A DNA stretch of 64,000 nt, from contig JAURVB010001726.1 in assembly GCA_033002965.1 (NCBI GenBank), forward strand, positions 62,001-126,000. The letters are read 5' to 3'. The number at the start of each line of letters is the position of its first letter. The stretch's first letter is position 1. Position numbers and translations under genes: made by a program. A model generated the notes under the pieces. It had not been told where the DNA came from. It saw only the letters and a list, made by a program, of their open reading frames with translations, and did no database searches. Of the stretch, positions 34,794-46,092 are shown piece by piece. Origin of the DNA: Piper betle (Eukaryota; Streptophyta; Magnoliopsida; Piperales; Piperaceae).

Positions 34794-35313
34794 ATTCCCA
34801 TGCCTATATATGATTTTCTCGAGTTTTTCAGTGAGAGGTGAGATAGGAGAAAACTGACAATTGTGTCTTGAGATAGGGCGCATGTTTGTCAAAGTGGGCT
34901 CTGGATTTGGTGAGTGTCCGTTCTATTTCCAATGGATCCTGACAACTCCACCTTTTAGTTCCTCAAATCTGGAGAAATGTGGAGGATTACAGGTACTACA
35001 ATGTAGCGCATGTCGAGACTTGTGGTTTCAAAGGGTAGTAAAGGTACATGCCTGAGAGTACTCAACCTCCGTACTCAGGGCCAAGAGTGATACAGAGGAC
35101 GTAGAGGGCTAAAAGAAAAGAAATTGATATTCCAGTGCAAGAGATAGTTTTTAAAGTTGACGAAGCATGAGATGAGTAAGAAAGGGAACGTTGCCGCGCG
35201 AGGTCAACGACTCCTAATTAACGCCCTTATGAGAGATTTTATGGAGTATATAAATATTTTCATTTAACAGGAGGGTCAGATCTCTTGTGCCAGTTTGACT
35301 ATTAATTATTTGT

Positions 35314-35350
35314 GGGCCAGTAACATTTTTCCTATTATTATGTAGGTCTA
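35314..35350 (+). other. Conserved LTR block in LTR F
   Basis: GGGCCAGTAACATTTTTCC then TATTATGTAGGTCTAG. The middle ACTGACG part seen in A and B is lost here, so only the edges are conserved. Confidence 0.5.
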
Positions 35351-35621
35351 GTGATTCTGAGTCAGTATTGGTGGGAGGATAGATAAATGCTACACACACG
35401 TGAGCTCAACGCTGTTATTTTCTTTACACTTTTACTTATATTTGATTTGTTTTTGACGTGTATTTAGCAATGTTTTTCATTCTCTTGACGCCAAACGTAT
35501 TACTTTGATCTATATTATTGATTAAGTCTTATAGACTAGCTACTTTAGACATGACTCAACTCGATCACCATATTTCTAATCCGGTGTCTTAGGTGAGCCG
35601 AAATCGAGGTGTCACAATTTG

Positions 35622-35769
35622 TCTTATTCTCCTTTTATATGCAAGCTTTTTGGTGACTTTGAAAGTGATCCAAATTATAAATCATCTTACCTTAAAATGT
35701 ATCATCTTTAATGAGTATTAAGAGTTCAAACATTGAATGTTGTTATTCTTTATGCTATGTAAATTTTAA
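35622..35769. other. Spacer between LTR F and TRIM piece
   Basis: AT-rich, no gene or recognised repeat. Confidence 0.4.
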
Positions 35770-35944
35770 TTATGGTTGTTTTATAAGATCTCGCATTCAA
35801 TCCACCTGTAAGAAATTTTATTATCAAGATTCATTTCCTCAGCCCATGACTCTTGCCCGATTTTAGTTCCTCCATCATGCAATACGATTGGGTAGGATCT
35901 AATACCATATGTAATGACTCGGCCCAAGGATAACATGATTGGTT
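35770..35944 (-). mobile_element. TRIM-like unit, left part, split by the SIRE-like copia element
   Basis: Contains CAATCCACCTGTAAGAAATT (LTR tail type), an interior ending in ATCTAATACC, then TGTAATGACTCGGCCCAA, the start of the next LTR read on the plus strand. It stops at the copia LTR start at 35945. The LTR seems to resume at 58778, where AGTTAATCAAGTTGAAGG resembles GGTTAACAAGGTTGAACA at 32006 in the array. A matching target duplication could not be shown. Confidence 0.5.
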
Positions 35945-37561
35945 TGTTGAACCTTGTTTTGATGTGACAACACTCTAAACTCTTTAAAAATGTTAGGGAA
36001 AACAAACAATCAACTTGGAACAAAATCAACTGAAAGGTATTTGAAGTGTTGAAGTCTCAAGATCGGCAAACGTTCAGTTAGGACTTTGGCAATCGAAGCA
36101 AGAGGTGTAGACTACGGAAGATGGTGTTTCGATATTTGGCTGACCTTTGGTTATACATTTGATAACCAAAAACCTCCTTAGGCTTGGTGCAAAGTCAGGA
36201 AAAATCAGCTTCAGTTACCCTTCGGTCAAGGGTTTGACAATCGAAGATAGAAGATTGAAGATGAAATGTTGGTGCGCTAGAGTTCAGCAAGCGTTCGGCC
36301 GGTCAAACATTTGGCTACCAAAGGATATTTTTGGTGAAACTTTAGAAACGAATCTAAGAGTTTGGAAGCTCACAGTAGATTGGTTAACATTGAGAAGATG
36401 GCTTGACAGACGTTCGGTCGCACGTTTGCCAATTGAAGATGACGTGACTAGTTTTAAGTGATCGTTTGGTCAGCGTTAGATCAGCCGTTTAGAAACTGAT
36501 TTATATAATAAGTTGCCAAACTAGCCTTTAGAGAAATTAAAAAGGAAGGGTTCAAACCCCAACAAGTACTACTCTTGGAGAGACTATGCAAGCATATATA
36601 TAGGACGTTAGGGAGTGTGATTTAAACATCTCTTGCTACCATACTCCTATGCTTATGATTCTAGACTCTTGGATCAAAATTAGAAGAACAAACTTGTGTT
36701 AGGAAGGGATACTTATCAGCTTGTATTCTAGGTGCTTTGATTTTACCAAGGAGAGTGCATTGTAAAAAGGTCAACTCAAGTGTGTTTGAGCATCTTGTGA
36801 ACTCTCAAGGTGTAGGAATGTGTGTAAATCATCTTGCTTGAAGAGAGGAGGTGCTTGAGAATGTGTAGATTCCAAGGTTGTAAAGCTTCAAAGCTTTTGG
36901 AGCTTTAGAGAGCTAGGATCTTTAACACTTGGTGCTTGTGAAGGAAGGCTTGTTAGAGGCTCCAAGTGTGTTTAGAGTGCAAGCTTTTTGGCACTTGTGG
37001 GGTGCTTGTAAAGGAGTCCTATCTTGGTTGCATGCAAGGATACAAGTTGATTGCCTAGTAAAGCTACGAATACTTTCTCACCAAAGGACTCGGTGAGCTA
37101 AAGAGAGGTCATATCAGTTGGGAAACTTTTGAAACACTTGTTTGTATCCTCTCTCTTCTCCTCTTTCGTGTGTTTGTATTTACTTGATGACTCACTTGTT
37201 TACTCACTTGCTTAACTCCCTTGTGTTTGACTTGTTCACTATTGAGAGTGAAATAACACCAACTTCTCGACCACTTTACTACTTGTATGGTTTCTTTCTT
37301 ATTCACCAATTCAAATAGCAACTAAGAGTTGAGCTTGAAATGTTCTTCACACACACACACACACGCACACCGTCTATTTGTGATCTCATTGCCATTTTTA
37401 CCTTGCTAGTTTATTTGCACTTATTTGCATAATTATTTAAATCATTTTCGTATTATGGTTCATATACTTGTGATCTATATAAGCCCCTAATGTTTGTGGG
37501 GATCTGAATAATTTAGATAAGTATTTGTAGTTAGCTAATATATGCACAAGGTGACTCTTCA
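35945..37561 (+). mobile_element. 5' LTR of SIRE-like copia element
   Basis: Starts TGTTGAACCTTG and ends GTGACTCTTCA, followed by ATTGGTTTCGAGC, a worn ATTGGTATCAGAGC primer-binding site. 1617 bases. Two pieces of the partner LTR exist: 45953-46070 matches its first 120 bases (TGTTGAACCTT, CTCTAAACTCTTTAA, TTGGAACAAAATC), and 57797-58777 matches from about 36590 to the end (TTGTGTTTGAGCATCTTGTG-type words, AGTGCATTGTA, GCACTTGTGGGG). A CA microsatellite lies at 37350-37370. Confidence 0.82.
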
Positions 37562-37576
37562 ATTGGTTTCGAGCTT
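37562..37576 (+). other. Primer-binding site of SIRE-like copia element (worn)
   Basis: ATTGGTTTCGAGC directly after the LTR. The plant consensus for initiator-tRNA priming, TGGTATCAGAGC, differs at a few positions. Confidence 0.55.
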
Positions 37577-37589
37577 TAGTTAGCTTAAC

Positions 37590-38540
37590 ATGGAAACCTC
37601 ACCTTCTAACTTTACAAGAGAATAACTCCACAAGGCTTTTGATGCATTATTTGAGAATCTCTCAAGATTACACAAGGAATTCAAAGAATTTGCTAAAGAA
37701 GGTGATTATGGAAAAGGAGGCCCTAGATCAAGAAATTATGGAAAAGAAAATCAAAATGGTCTCACTTCAAAGGGAAACTCAATGTAAGCCAAAGAAAGAG
37801 GATTAACTCAAAATGCACCTATCCATCAAGAAGCTCACTTAGTCATCTCCAACATGCTACTTATGTGGAAGGAATGGTCATCTTACATTCTCTTGTGGAA
37901 TTATGAAACAAGTTGTACAAGGTGTATTCAAATGAATTCCCAATACACTTTGCTTGATGACATCTTCTAACATTCCAAGAGAACATTTCTTGTGGTATCT
38001 TGATAGTGGTTGCTCTCGACACATGACCAGGGATCCCTCCATCTTCTATGGCATTATCATGTAAGAAGGAGGTGTGGTAACTTTTGGAGACAATAGTAAA
38101 GGCAAAAATTTGGGTAAAGTATGTGTGGGCAAAACCTTTCCCTCTATTGAAAATGTGTATTTTGTTAAAGGTTTAAAAGACAATCTACTTCGCATTAGTT
38201 AATTGTGTGATGCAAATAAGAAGGTACTTTTTGAATCATTTATTTGCTTAATGAAGGATGGTGACATTAACAAAGTACTATTTTGTGAAAATAGGAGAAA
38301 CAATGTGTATTTTGTTACTACTAATAATTTTGATGATTCCAATGTAGCTTGCTTATCTGCAATTGATGATCAAACAAAACTTGTGGCATAGAAAGAGCCA
38401 GACATATGCACCATTAGTTACTCAAGCATCTTGAAGCTCACCAACTCGTGAAGGGACTTCCCAAACATTTTTCTACCAAGGACCCTCACCATGTGGCTCA
38501 TGCCTACAAGTAAAGAAAACTTATATCTTCCATAAAGTAA
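37590..38540 (+). pseudogene. SIRE-like copia gag, protease and pre-integrase, broken
   Basis: A CCHC zinc knuckle near 37853-37900 reads CYLCGRNGHLTFSC. The aspartic protease motif near 37993-38050 reads WYLDSGCSRHMTRDPS. The following VTFGDNSKGK and FVKGLKDNLLRIS segments precede a pre-integrase region (LVKGLPKHF near 38448). Gag is short, so an internal deletion is likely. Stops and frameshifts occur at about 38060, 38200, 38390 and 38510. The rest of pol is missing up to 45305, where an RNase H tail resumes, because a nest of other repeats lies between. Confidence 0.85.
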
Positions 38541-38544
38541 AGAA

Positions 38545-40800
38545 TCAATTGAGCACACTATTGTTGCTTTTTCAATGCATCACGAAAGTGCACACATCGA
38601 ACAAGTAATAAAGTGATGAGTAAGAGATTGTTCCTACTAGGATTTGTAGTTTATACTTTACTTATTACTCTAAGTGATTAAACTAGCTACTTAACTAACG
38701 AAGTGGTGAAAACAAAATCAACAAAACAATATAACATCAATCAATACGGAATCTAAACTATCCCAATAAGAAATTGAGGCAAGGGAATAAAATTGGTAAC
38801 AATAAATATCTAACATACTAATATTGATAATTAGTGAATCAAATGATAGACCCGAGACATTTAATTTCACTTATTTAACAAGAAATATAACTTTGTTACA
38901 TCTATCAAATTACAATGTTGTTGGAATTGATATCTGAAGAATTGTAAAGGGCTTCCGCTATTTATTACAATCTACTACTCTGACCTTATTACTACATTCC
39001 TATGTAAACAAGACCAAATTGATACATTATAAACAACTCCCTTATATGGATATTTTTGAGTCTAAAGTATTCTTACAATCTGAATTATAAACTACTTCAT
39101 TCAAAGACATCATCGACCTATCTATTCCTAGCATTCGATTGAATCTCTTACTCATGAAAGAGTTAGCTACTCTATTGAAGTATTAAGAATAGTTATGAAA
39201 TAATCAACTCATAATTAATTATAAAGAGATGGAGAGTAACAATGCTATATCACATATTAACTAGGAACCATTGTTCATCCAAGATCAATACAATTCACCC
39301 CATGAAAGATTTAAACATCATCATTAAGCACAACAAGAAAAATAACACATGTAGATGAAAGGAAAAGAGATAGTTTAAATCTGGATCATTGAGGTCCTAG
39401 CACCAATCTTCTTTCTAGATGTGCTTCCTTCCTTGTAGCTTGATTCCATGACTACTTAAACTATTAGAACTTCTCCTTTAGACCATAAGATAAGAAGAAT
39501 TCAAGCCTCTAAGGTTTGGAAGGAGGAGAAATAGGCATAGAAGGGGAGCTCTTCTTTTACTTGTAGGGAAAGATGCATGTATATAACAAGTTCAAGGTAG
39601 GTAGCTTTCTAGGTGCTCAACCTTTTGATTAACCTTTGGTATTGGTGGGAGTAGGTAGTCTTAATCTACCTAATCAGATCATTAGCATGTGTGCTATCCC
39701 CATCAAATAAATTGGTTGGATAAGATGTGCTTTGGAGACCTTCCTAGATGCTTCCTAGTACCTTCTTGGTAACTTCCTTGTTGTGCACATACTAGGAGTG
39801 CACTTGGCATAATCATTTTTCTAAATAGGGCTTGATTCTCTCTTGTTTTCTTGTTCCCCTGGTTCCTTAATAGCATGTGGATTTGGTTAGATTGTTCTAT
39901 AAAATTCCAATTGCCCATGTGGAGTATCGTGTGGAGCTCAATCTTAGTAACTTCTTTGTAATTTACATCTTAACTAGTGCACATGAGATGTTCTCCTTTG
40001 ATCATTAGTATTAGGTGAGTGTGTTTCTTTCTAGTTCACCAAGGTGTCCATATGATGTCTCATAGTTGTCGGCTTGGATTGTTTAGGTAGATGTGTCCAT
40101 TAGTCGAAAGCTTGTGCAAAAATTACAGAGTTGCAAGCCTAGCAACATGAAAAAATATTCCCCACTTGGCAGCTTCCACAAGTGGTCTATCTTAGGATTA
40201 GTGTGTAATAGCTGACTCCCACTTGCATGTTTGTTTAAACAGGAAACATCATAATTACTACAAAATAAATTAAAAATGTAGCATTTGGTATAGATGTCGC
40301 TATCATCTACTTGAGTGTCTTCTTCTCCTTTGTAGTGGGTTGCCCATGATTAGGATTCACTATCTTCCTTCATTTTTACAATTCCTTGCAAAAGAATATT
40401 AATTTAAAATTTGAACAAAATTGCTAATATTTCTATTTTTGTTTATATTATGAAAAATTCCTATTTTTTTGCAAAATCTATAAGAGAAATCAAGTTTGGG
40501 CATCGAAATTGTACATTAAAATTACAAAATAATAGCTTTTTTAGGAGTTATAAAGCCCTTAGATTTGAATCTTGGCTAGTCTTTGGCAAAACAACTTGTC
40601 CTCATTGAAATGAATCGATCATACTCTGAGATGAGCTTTAACAATCAAGAATTCAAGAGTACAATTCAATTGCATTGTAAAAACATAAATCAAATTCCTA
40701 AAATGATAATTGACCCTCCCACTCATCATTCAGATCTACTCAGATCAACTTAAAATCTTGTTTAAAAACGCTCAAAATTAGATTAGCATATGTTCCTCAA
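38545..40800 (-). mobile_element. LTR-like repeat family H, minus copy
   Basis: The left part (38550-38780) aligns with the reverse complement of about 44620-44865: an ATCGAACAAGTAATAA box, TATTACTCTA, a GATTAAACTAGCTA-like stretch and TAAGAAATTGAGGCAAGG. This defines a family of about 2 kb with two inverted copies 2-4 kb apart. Its end (plus strand TTGCTTTTTCAATGC) borders the broken copia body. A minus-strand TATA-like motif lies near 39578. The right border near 40800 is uncertain. Coding sequence was not seen. Confidence 0.5.
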
Positions 40801-41639
40801 TAAATCTTCTCTCAACTAATCTAAATTCTTAAACAATTAAGATCATTTGAATTTATTAGGCTGTAATGGGGCCAGGCTAAGGTTCAAAAATATGATTTCA
40901 AGAAAAACAAGCATAGACATCACTAGCACTAAAGCTTCCTCAAGTGATCATTATGATCATTAGAGTAGTGGCTGTTTTATTTTTCTATTCTTTCCTCCTT
41001 TGATGTTTTCTTCCATTGGTGTTTTTTTGCTTTTGTTTTAAGTAACAAGAGTGCCTAATATTCCCATTTTCTCTCGTTTATCCAACTCTTTTCTTTTCGC
41101 TAATAGCTCTCTATTTTGTCTTCCCATCAATGATAACTTAGTCCTTCCTACCCTAGGGTTTGAAATTGCAAAAGAAGGGCCCATGTGAAGACTAGACAAG
41201 TCAACAGTCTAAAAAATGTAAATTTGTTGTTAAATGATATGAGAATGTTATGTGATTGTGGCGAAATGTACGTGTAATGTTCCTATGATGCATGAATGAA
41301 ATTCTAAAATGCCTAGATTATTTTCTATAAATGTTTGATTACATAGCAGTTTGTGTAATTTTTCCAATATCTTATTTATAGGGGAGACTCTACCAAATTT
41401 TATCGATGAATTTAGTCCCTCTTGTAAATTCGACACATCTAAGATTACTTAATTTCATGAGTCAAGTCCTACGTGTCTTGCATTCATTTTGGTGTGTTCT
41501 ATGCATTAGAATCTCTCATGTTACTGTCTTTCATGTCTTGAGTGGTTAAGTCTTTATTGTGTCAGTTTTGTATTTTAATGGGTTATGAATTACTATTCCG
41601 AAATTTATCAGTTTGATTCAGTTCGCATTGTGACCTAAA
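40801..41639. other. Unassigned AT-rich stretch
   Basis: No gene, domain or convincing repeat match. It may include the worn end of family H or of the minus-strand family G LTR to its right. Confidence 0.4.
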
Positions 41640-42082
41640 TCGTGGTGTTCACCTTTGCACCGGCCAAAACACATGCAAACCCTAATTTCAGTGCGAGGGC
41701 ATTGGCAAAGTGCCCTCGCATCCATACCAGGACCTGGAAACACTAAAGCACTCATATGAGGACATTGATAGGGTGTCTTAGCTTTGCACAAAGTTTTCGC
41801 GTGCCTAGGGTTTTTACTTTTGGGTTGGATCATTTGAAAGAGACTCTAACACACGTTAAACACTCTAGACTCACAAAAGACTCGGTCCTAAACCTAACTA
41901 GACTCAACACAACAGAAATAAAAAAATAAGAGCCGGGAGAGCGTAGCATCCCATTGAGCGGCGCCAAGCACGAAGGGAAACTAAGGTCGTGATTCACACA
42001 TAACATACCATACATGCACACTCAATTTAGTTTGAGAGCAAACTAAAACTAAAACAATCGAGCGAAAAGCTTAGGTTGTACA
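41640..42082 (-). mobile_element. Start of a family G LTR, minus strand, fragment
   Basis: On the minus strand it begins TGTACAACCTAAGC and then matches the LTR start at 16188: TTTTGCTC..GGTTTTAGTTT, a GCATGTATGGTATG box, a GCTTGGCGCC..CAATGGGATGCTACG region and GTTGAGTCTAGTTAGG. The left limit is set where I stop seeing similarity. No polypurine tract is visible on its right. Confidence 0.6.
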
Positions 42083-42099
42083 TTAACAATGTTCCAATG

Positions 42100-42835
42100 C
42101 CATCTGAATACTATGATGAGTGTTATATGGAGGATGTGAAGATATAAGCTTTGTGTATGAGTATGTTTTGCCCTGCGTGTGCACCAACCTATTTTACACA
42201 AATTAATTTTACTTTCATCCCTTTAATCTCTTTTTGATGTTTCTAAGTTTTCCTGTGGGAAACTAAATACTAATTTGCCAGTCTTGAAATATCATTTGTT
42301 ATTTCAAACCGGTAATCAAATTACTAATGTATTTTCTTATATATATGCAAGTGAGGTCCCATGGCATTGGCCAGCTTAGGTGCACAGATCAGAGACACAT
42401 GGTGGTGGTGGGGGCCCTATATTATGTTTCTGCTTATCTGTTTGAACCCTATTTTGGGATTGAAGTATTTTGTGGGAGTGTGCCTTGAACCTATTCCCTT
42501 GAACTATGTATGATTTTGGGTTAGGATTTTGGCATGGTTGGTTTGTGTAGATGTCTTTATAATATTTTATTATTATGTATTATTATTATTATTATTATCA
42601 CGCAGAATATAACCTTTGAGGCAAATGTGGACCATCGTCTACGAGGTGTGTGAGCCTCAAAGTCGGGGAACATGATAAGGAGGACTTTAGGTATATGAAA
42701 TTTATTTGGTTGCAACTATATGTGTGGTTAGAGAAATGTGGGCTGAAGGAGCTCCTGATTCACCGAGCCCTGGTGTTAGGGTATGATGCCTTGATACTCG
42801 ATGATGCATCGTGTGTTTAAATTTTCTTTCGCGGT
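42100..42835 (+). mobile_element. Family G LTR, plus strand, middle part, split by repeat H
   Basis: Aligns with 56700-57330 of the LTR at 53798: the conserved block at 42306-42356, then GTGTGAGCCTCAAAGTC..GGAACATGAT, GTATATGAAATTTATTTG, and GTTAGGGTATGATGCC.TGATA. The end of the alignment near 42835 continues at 44866. Confidence 0.65.
42306..42356 (+). other. Conserved LTR block in the 42-kb LTR fragment
   Basis: AACCGGTAATCAAATTAC, then TTTTCTTATATATATGCAAG followed by TGAGG. Good match to blocks at 7005 and 13312. Confidence 0.55.
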
Positions 42836-44865
42836 GATACTTCGTAGATTAAGATAATATTTTGATAAGTTTTGAGCGTCAATTCCATGCCCTATGTGCC
42901 ATTTTCCCAAGCATATTTGACTAAAATCTGAAAATTTTAAATATTGTAAGATATCACAATTATAAGCAAAATTGCAAAGAATTCTAAATGAGGAAAGTTG
43001 TTTTGAAGGATCTAGACAAATCTTGTGCACATTTTCAAGTGAATTAAGCTACCTTTTCACCAACCTAGGATGGAGCATATTGAAAACTTCTTAGTATGGT
43101 TAGAGGCTGCACAGTTGTACATTTGCACACATGCAAACTAGACTTGCTACATGCTTTTGACCAAAATTACAGAATTCCAAACGAGGAAATGTGTTTTGAA
43201 GGATCTAGACAAAACTTGTGCACATTTTCAAGTGAATTGAGCTACCTTTTCACCAACCTAGTATGGACCATATTGGAAACTTCCTAGTATGGTCAGACCT
43301 GACACACTTGTACATTTGCAAACCTACACACTTACATACCAGACCTGCAACATGCTTTTGACCAACAAAAAGCACCTATGCGTGTACAATTGTTGCCCAC
43401 CTGATAGGGCAGATCCACCTACTCCACTCAACTCCCCATTTTGAAGCCAATGGATGGATATTTTGATGAGCAAGAAAGAAACACAACCACCAACTACCAA
43501 TGATTAAAGGAGCAACTCGTGTGCACTTGTTGGAATAGAAGTTGTAAGGAACTGCCTCTATTGGTTTGATTTGATCTTTATATTTGAACCATTTAAATTA
43601 CATGGGACAAGTTCACCAACTCCACTAGACAAGGAGGAAACAACAAGGGGACAAGGGAACAAGCTAGTAAATGCAATGATGTAATCAATATCTACCACAC
43701 TTTAGAGGAAGGAAATTACCAAGAAGTTGCCACATGGTCAAGAGTACTTCTACCCCAATTGGTTATAAATACCTGCTCTCACTTTGGAGAAAGGAGAGAT
43801 GTACACATTAGATAATTGGACCAGTTCCTTCTCTCCCCTTCATAGCAAGGCTTTTGAAGAAGAAAATTTACTCTTCATCTCTTGACCTCTCATCCTTTCA
43901 AGTTCCACACTACCAATTTAAAGGAGGAGATAAATGTTGTAGAGAAAAGCTGTGAAAGCCAAGTTATAAGTAAACATCATTGCTGAAGAGAAGTGCATGC
44001 CAAGGCCTTATCGTTACAAATTTACATAACTTTTATCTTCTCTACTCAATGTTGTCTTCTTTGATAAGCTTCATGATATATTATTATTCTCTTATAGGGT
44101 AATCGTTAATGAATTGGGTTGTGTGATGGATCTTGGTTGATATGTAATTATCTTATTTTGTTATCTTGTTACACTACTTGTTAGTTAATTACTTCATGCC
44201 TACACATAAAGCTTCAAAAGAGTAGGTAACTTTTACATGATTAAGAGATTCGGTCGAGACCTAAGAATAGGTAGACCGATATCTATGGATAAAGTTTTTA
44301 ATGAGTTTAACTGCATGAATGTATTAGATCATATATATCTATATAAAGGAGTTAATGTTAATGCACCAACTTTGTCTTTATTTGCATAAGAATGTGAAAT
44401 AATGCTAAGGTGGTATGTCGTGATAAGATGTAAAAGCCCATCATAATTAAATTCGTTTCACTAGATATCAATTGCAAGTGTATGTATAACTTGATTAAAA
44501 TGACAAGATATGCTACCTATTAAATTGCACATCTCATATCCATTTTCATTAAGAGAACTTGTTAACTTTGGCTATGGTTTTCGATTCTCATACCCTTGCT
44601 TTGATTTCCGAGTTAGAATAATATATCAATTTTATGCCTTGTCTTAATTTCTTATAGCGATAGATTCATTATTGTTTGTTATTATCTTGATTGTGATTCT
44701 TGTTTTCATCAATGAGGTAGTTAGATAGTTAAATGAATCATGTAGAGTAATACGTAAGGCCAAGCATTAAATCTTCATGGGAAAGATACTAACTCGCCAC
44801 TTATTACTTGTTCGATGCATACATTTGCGAATGCACTGAAATAACAACAACAACAAGTATGCGGA
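42836..44865 (+). mobile_element. LTR-like repeat family H, plus copy
   Basis: Inserted in the family G LTR fragment (42100-42835 resumes at 44866). It starts about TGATACTTCG and ends GAAATAACA followed by ACAACAACAAG. Relative in inverted orientation: 38545-40800. It includes a 193-base direct repeat at 42977-43372 and a TATA-like GGTTATAAATACC at 43760. No target duplication was fixed, so the exact ends are inferred. Confidence 0.55.
42977..43372 (+). repeat. 193-base direct tandem repeat, two copies
   Basis: The string TTTTGAAGGATCTAGACAAA occurs at 43001 and 43194. Both copies run through TTTTCAAGTGAATT.AGCTACC, CACCAACCTAG and TACATTTGCA to CATGCTTTTGACC. Confidence 0.9.
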
Positions 44866-45304
44866 ACAAGTAACTACGATCCAAGGTTTACTCTATCGCA
44901 ACTTAGCATCATCCGATAATGTTATCTAACCTAATCACTGAAACTAGCGTATAAGAATTAGATCATGCATCTACATCTTTTAATGTTTAACCTCTTAGCT
45001 ACATTGGTACTTTCGTGTAGCTCAGAGCAAGCATTGCACATGAAAATCACCCTCTTAGTTGTAGAGGAATTGTTGCCTATCTTATGGCTCGAAGTGCTCA
45101 TTCAGGAGCACTAAAGTTAAGATTATTTCTCCATTGTATGATTCGACATGCATTGTGTGAACATTTAGTATGGTTTCCATCTTAAACTTCCTTGAAGGTT
45201 GAGATCCACATTTGTAAAGTTTGTATGTAGAAGTCTAGCGATTAGCTTTCTAAAGTATAACATTACGATTCAGTTTGTTCTTCGAGCCAATTTGGCGTGT
45301 TGTG
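44866..45304 (+). mobile_element. Family G LTR, plus strand, 3' part
   Basis: Resumes with TATGCGGAACAAGTAACTAC, matching TATGTGGAACAAGTAACCAC at 57352, and continues to the LTR end: CATCTTAAACTTCCTTGAAG matches CATCTTAAACCTCCTCGAGG at 57669, and GATTCAGTTTG..GCGTGTTGTG matches 57763-57796. Confidence 0.65.
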
Positions 45305-45520
45305 CTCGTGCTTCACTCTCAGAACAAGCACATAAAAGTCAAGTACCATTTCATTAAAGAGCATGCCTAAGAAAGAGACGTAGACATCCAATACATTCCC
45401 ATGGACCAACAATTTGGAGATATTTTCAAAAAGTCACTTGGGGAAGAAAGGTATTCAAAGCTTAGGAATGACTTGGGCATTATGCCCAACCCTCTTGAAA
45501 GGTGAGTGCTCCCCTCTTTG
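45305..45520 (+). pseudogene. SIRE-like copia RNase H tail
   Basis: One frame reads KVKYHFIKEHA, a stop, then ERDVDIQYIPMDQQ and LGEERYSKLRNDLGIMPNP. This is the C-terminal end of copia RNase H. Everything between the pre-integrase at 38540 and this point has been lost or displaced by the repeats at 38545-45304. A non-coding stretch then runs to the polypurine tract. Confidence 0.85.
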
Positions 45521-45952
45521 TATCTTCTCCTTTATATATATTAATTGTCTTTTTTAGATGATAAAGAAGGAGAGTGATATGTGTTGCCTATGGGGAGCGA
45601 ATATCTATGCAGGGGGAGCTTATGAGACTTGTCATGTCTTAGATTAAACTTGTATTTTTTGATGATTTAATAAGAATGACTTACTCACTGAGAGTTGCCA
45701 ATCTCTAGTTAGTCATAGGTTGTGTAGCATGAGCATCATAGCATGACATTTCATGATAACATCTTGCATTGTTTTTAATTAACCTCATATACGAAAGGAG
45801 CAATGAAGATGGAAGGAGTCAAAGTGAAGAGCATGAAGACCTAAAGTGTGAAAATCATCAAATCAAGAAGAAGGGAATGCTTCATGAAGATTTACACTAA
45901 TAACTTAGAGAGTTCACGGCACATGAAAGTTGTCATCATAAAAAAGGGAGAA
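45521..45952 (+). mobile_element. Post-pol region and polypurine tract of SIRE-like copia
   Basis: Typical SIRE layout: a non-coding part after pol with ATGCAGGGGGAGCTTATG near 45610, ending in the tract AAAAAAGGGAGAA (45939-45951) immediately before the LTR start. Confidence 0.65.
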
Positions 45953-46070
45953 TGTTGAACCTTATTTTAATGTGACAATACTCTAAACTCTTTAAGGATG
46001 AGCAAGGAAAATGAGCAACCAAATTGGAACAAAATCGACTAGAAAAGATTTATAGTGTTGAAGTCATGAC
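45953..46070 (+). mobile_element. 3' LTR of SIRE-like copia, first 118 bases
   Basis: TGTTGAACCTTATTTTAATG and onward matches 35945-36062, stopping after GTGTTGAAGTC. It is cut by a TA microsatellite and then the CACTA remnant. The later part of this LTR appears at 57797. Confidence 0.8.
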
Positions 46071-46071
46071 A

Positions 46072-46092
46072 ATATATATATATATATATATA
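46072..46092. repeat. TA microsatellite
   Basis: About ten TA units at the junction of the copia LTR and the CACTA remnant. Confidence 0.9.

Larger units (their letters stand above)
32555..35616 (+). mobile_element. Solo LTR 'F', relative of the 2.9-kb LTR family
   Basis: Starts TGTAAAACTTAGC, ends GAGGTGTCACA, and is flanked by a perfect 5-base duplication ATTTG (32550-32554 and 35617-35621). 3062 bases. 34500-34830 aligns with 6130-6430 of LTR A: GAGTTAAGTGG, ATCGGA.CCCACTTAAC, TTAATAACCCTCGAGGATGA and a TATA box in the same order. 34890-35100 aligns with A at about 9440-9670. A GC-richer section at 33230-33850 occupies the position of the GC-rich section of A. The interior is gone. It interrupts the TRIM-bearing stretch. 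Confidence 0.87.

Noticed and set aside
38203..38391. Independent small gene of 62 codons
   Set aside because: It is a stretch of the broken copia protease to pre-integrase region.
43096..43287. Small plus-strand frame of 63 codons
   Set aside because: It lies within the second copy of the 193-base repeat and is not open in the first copy.
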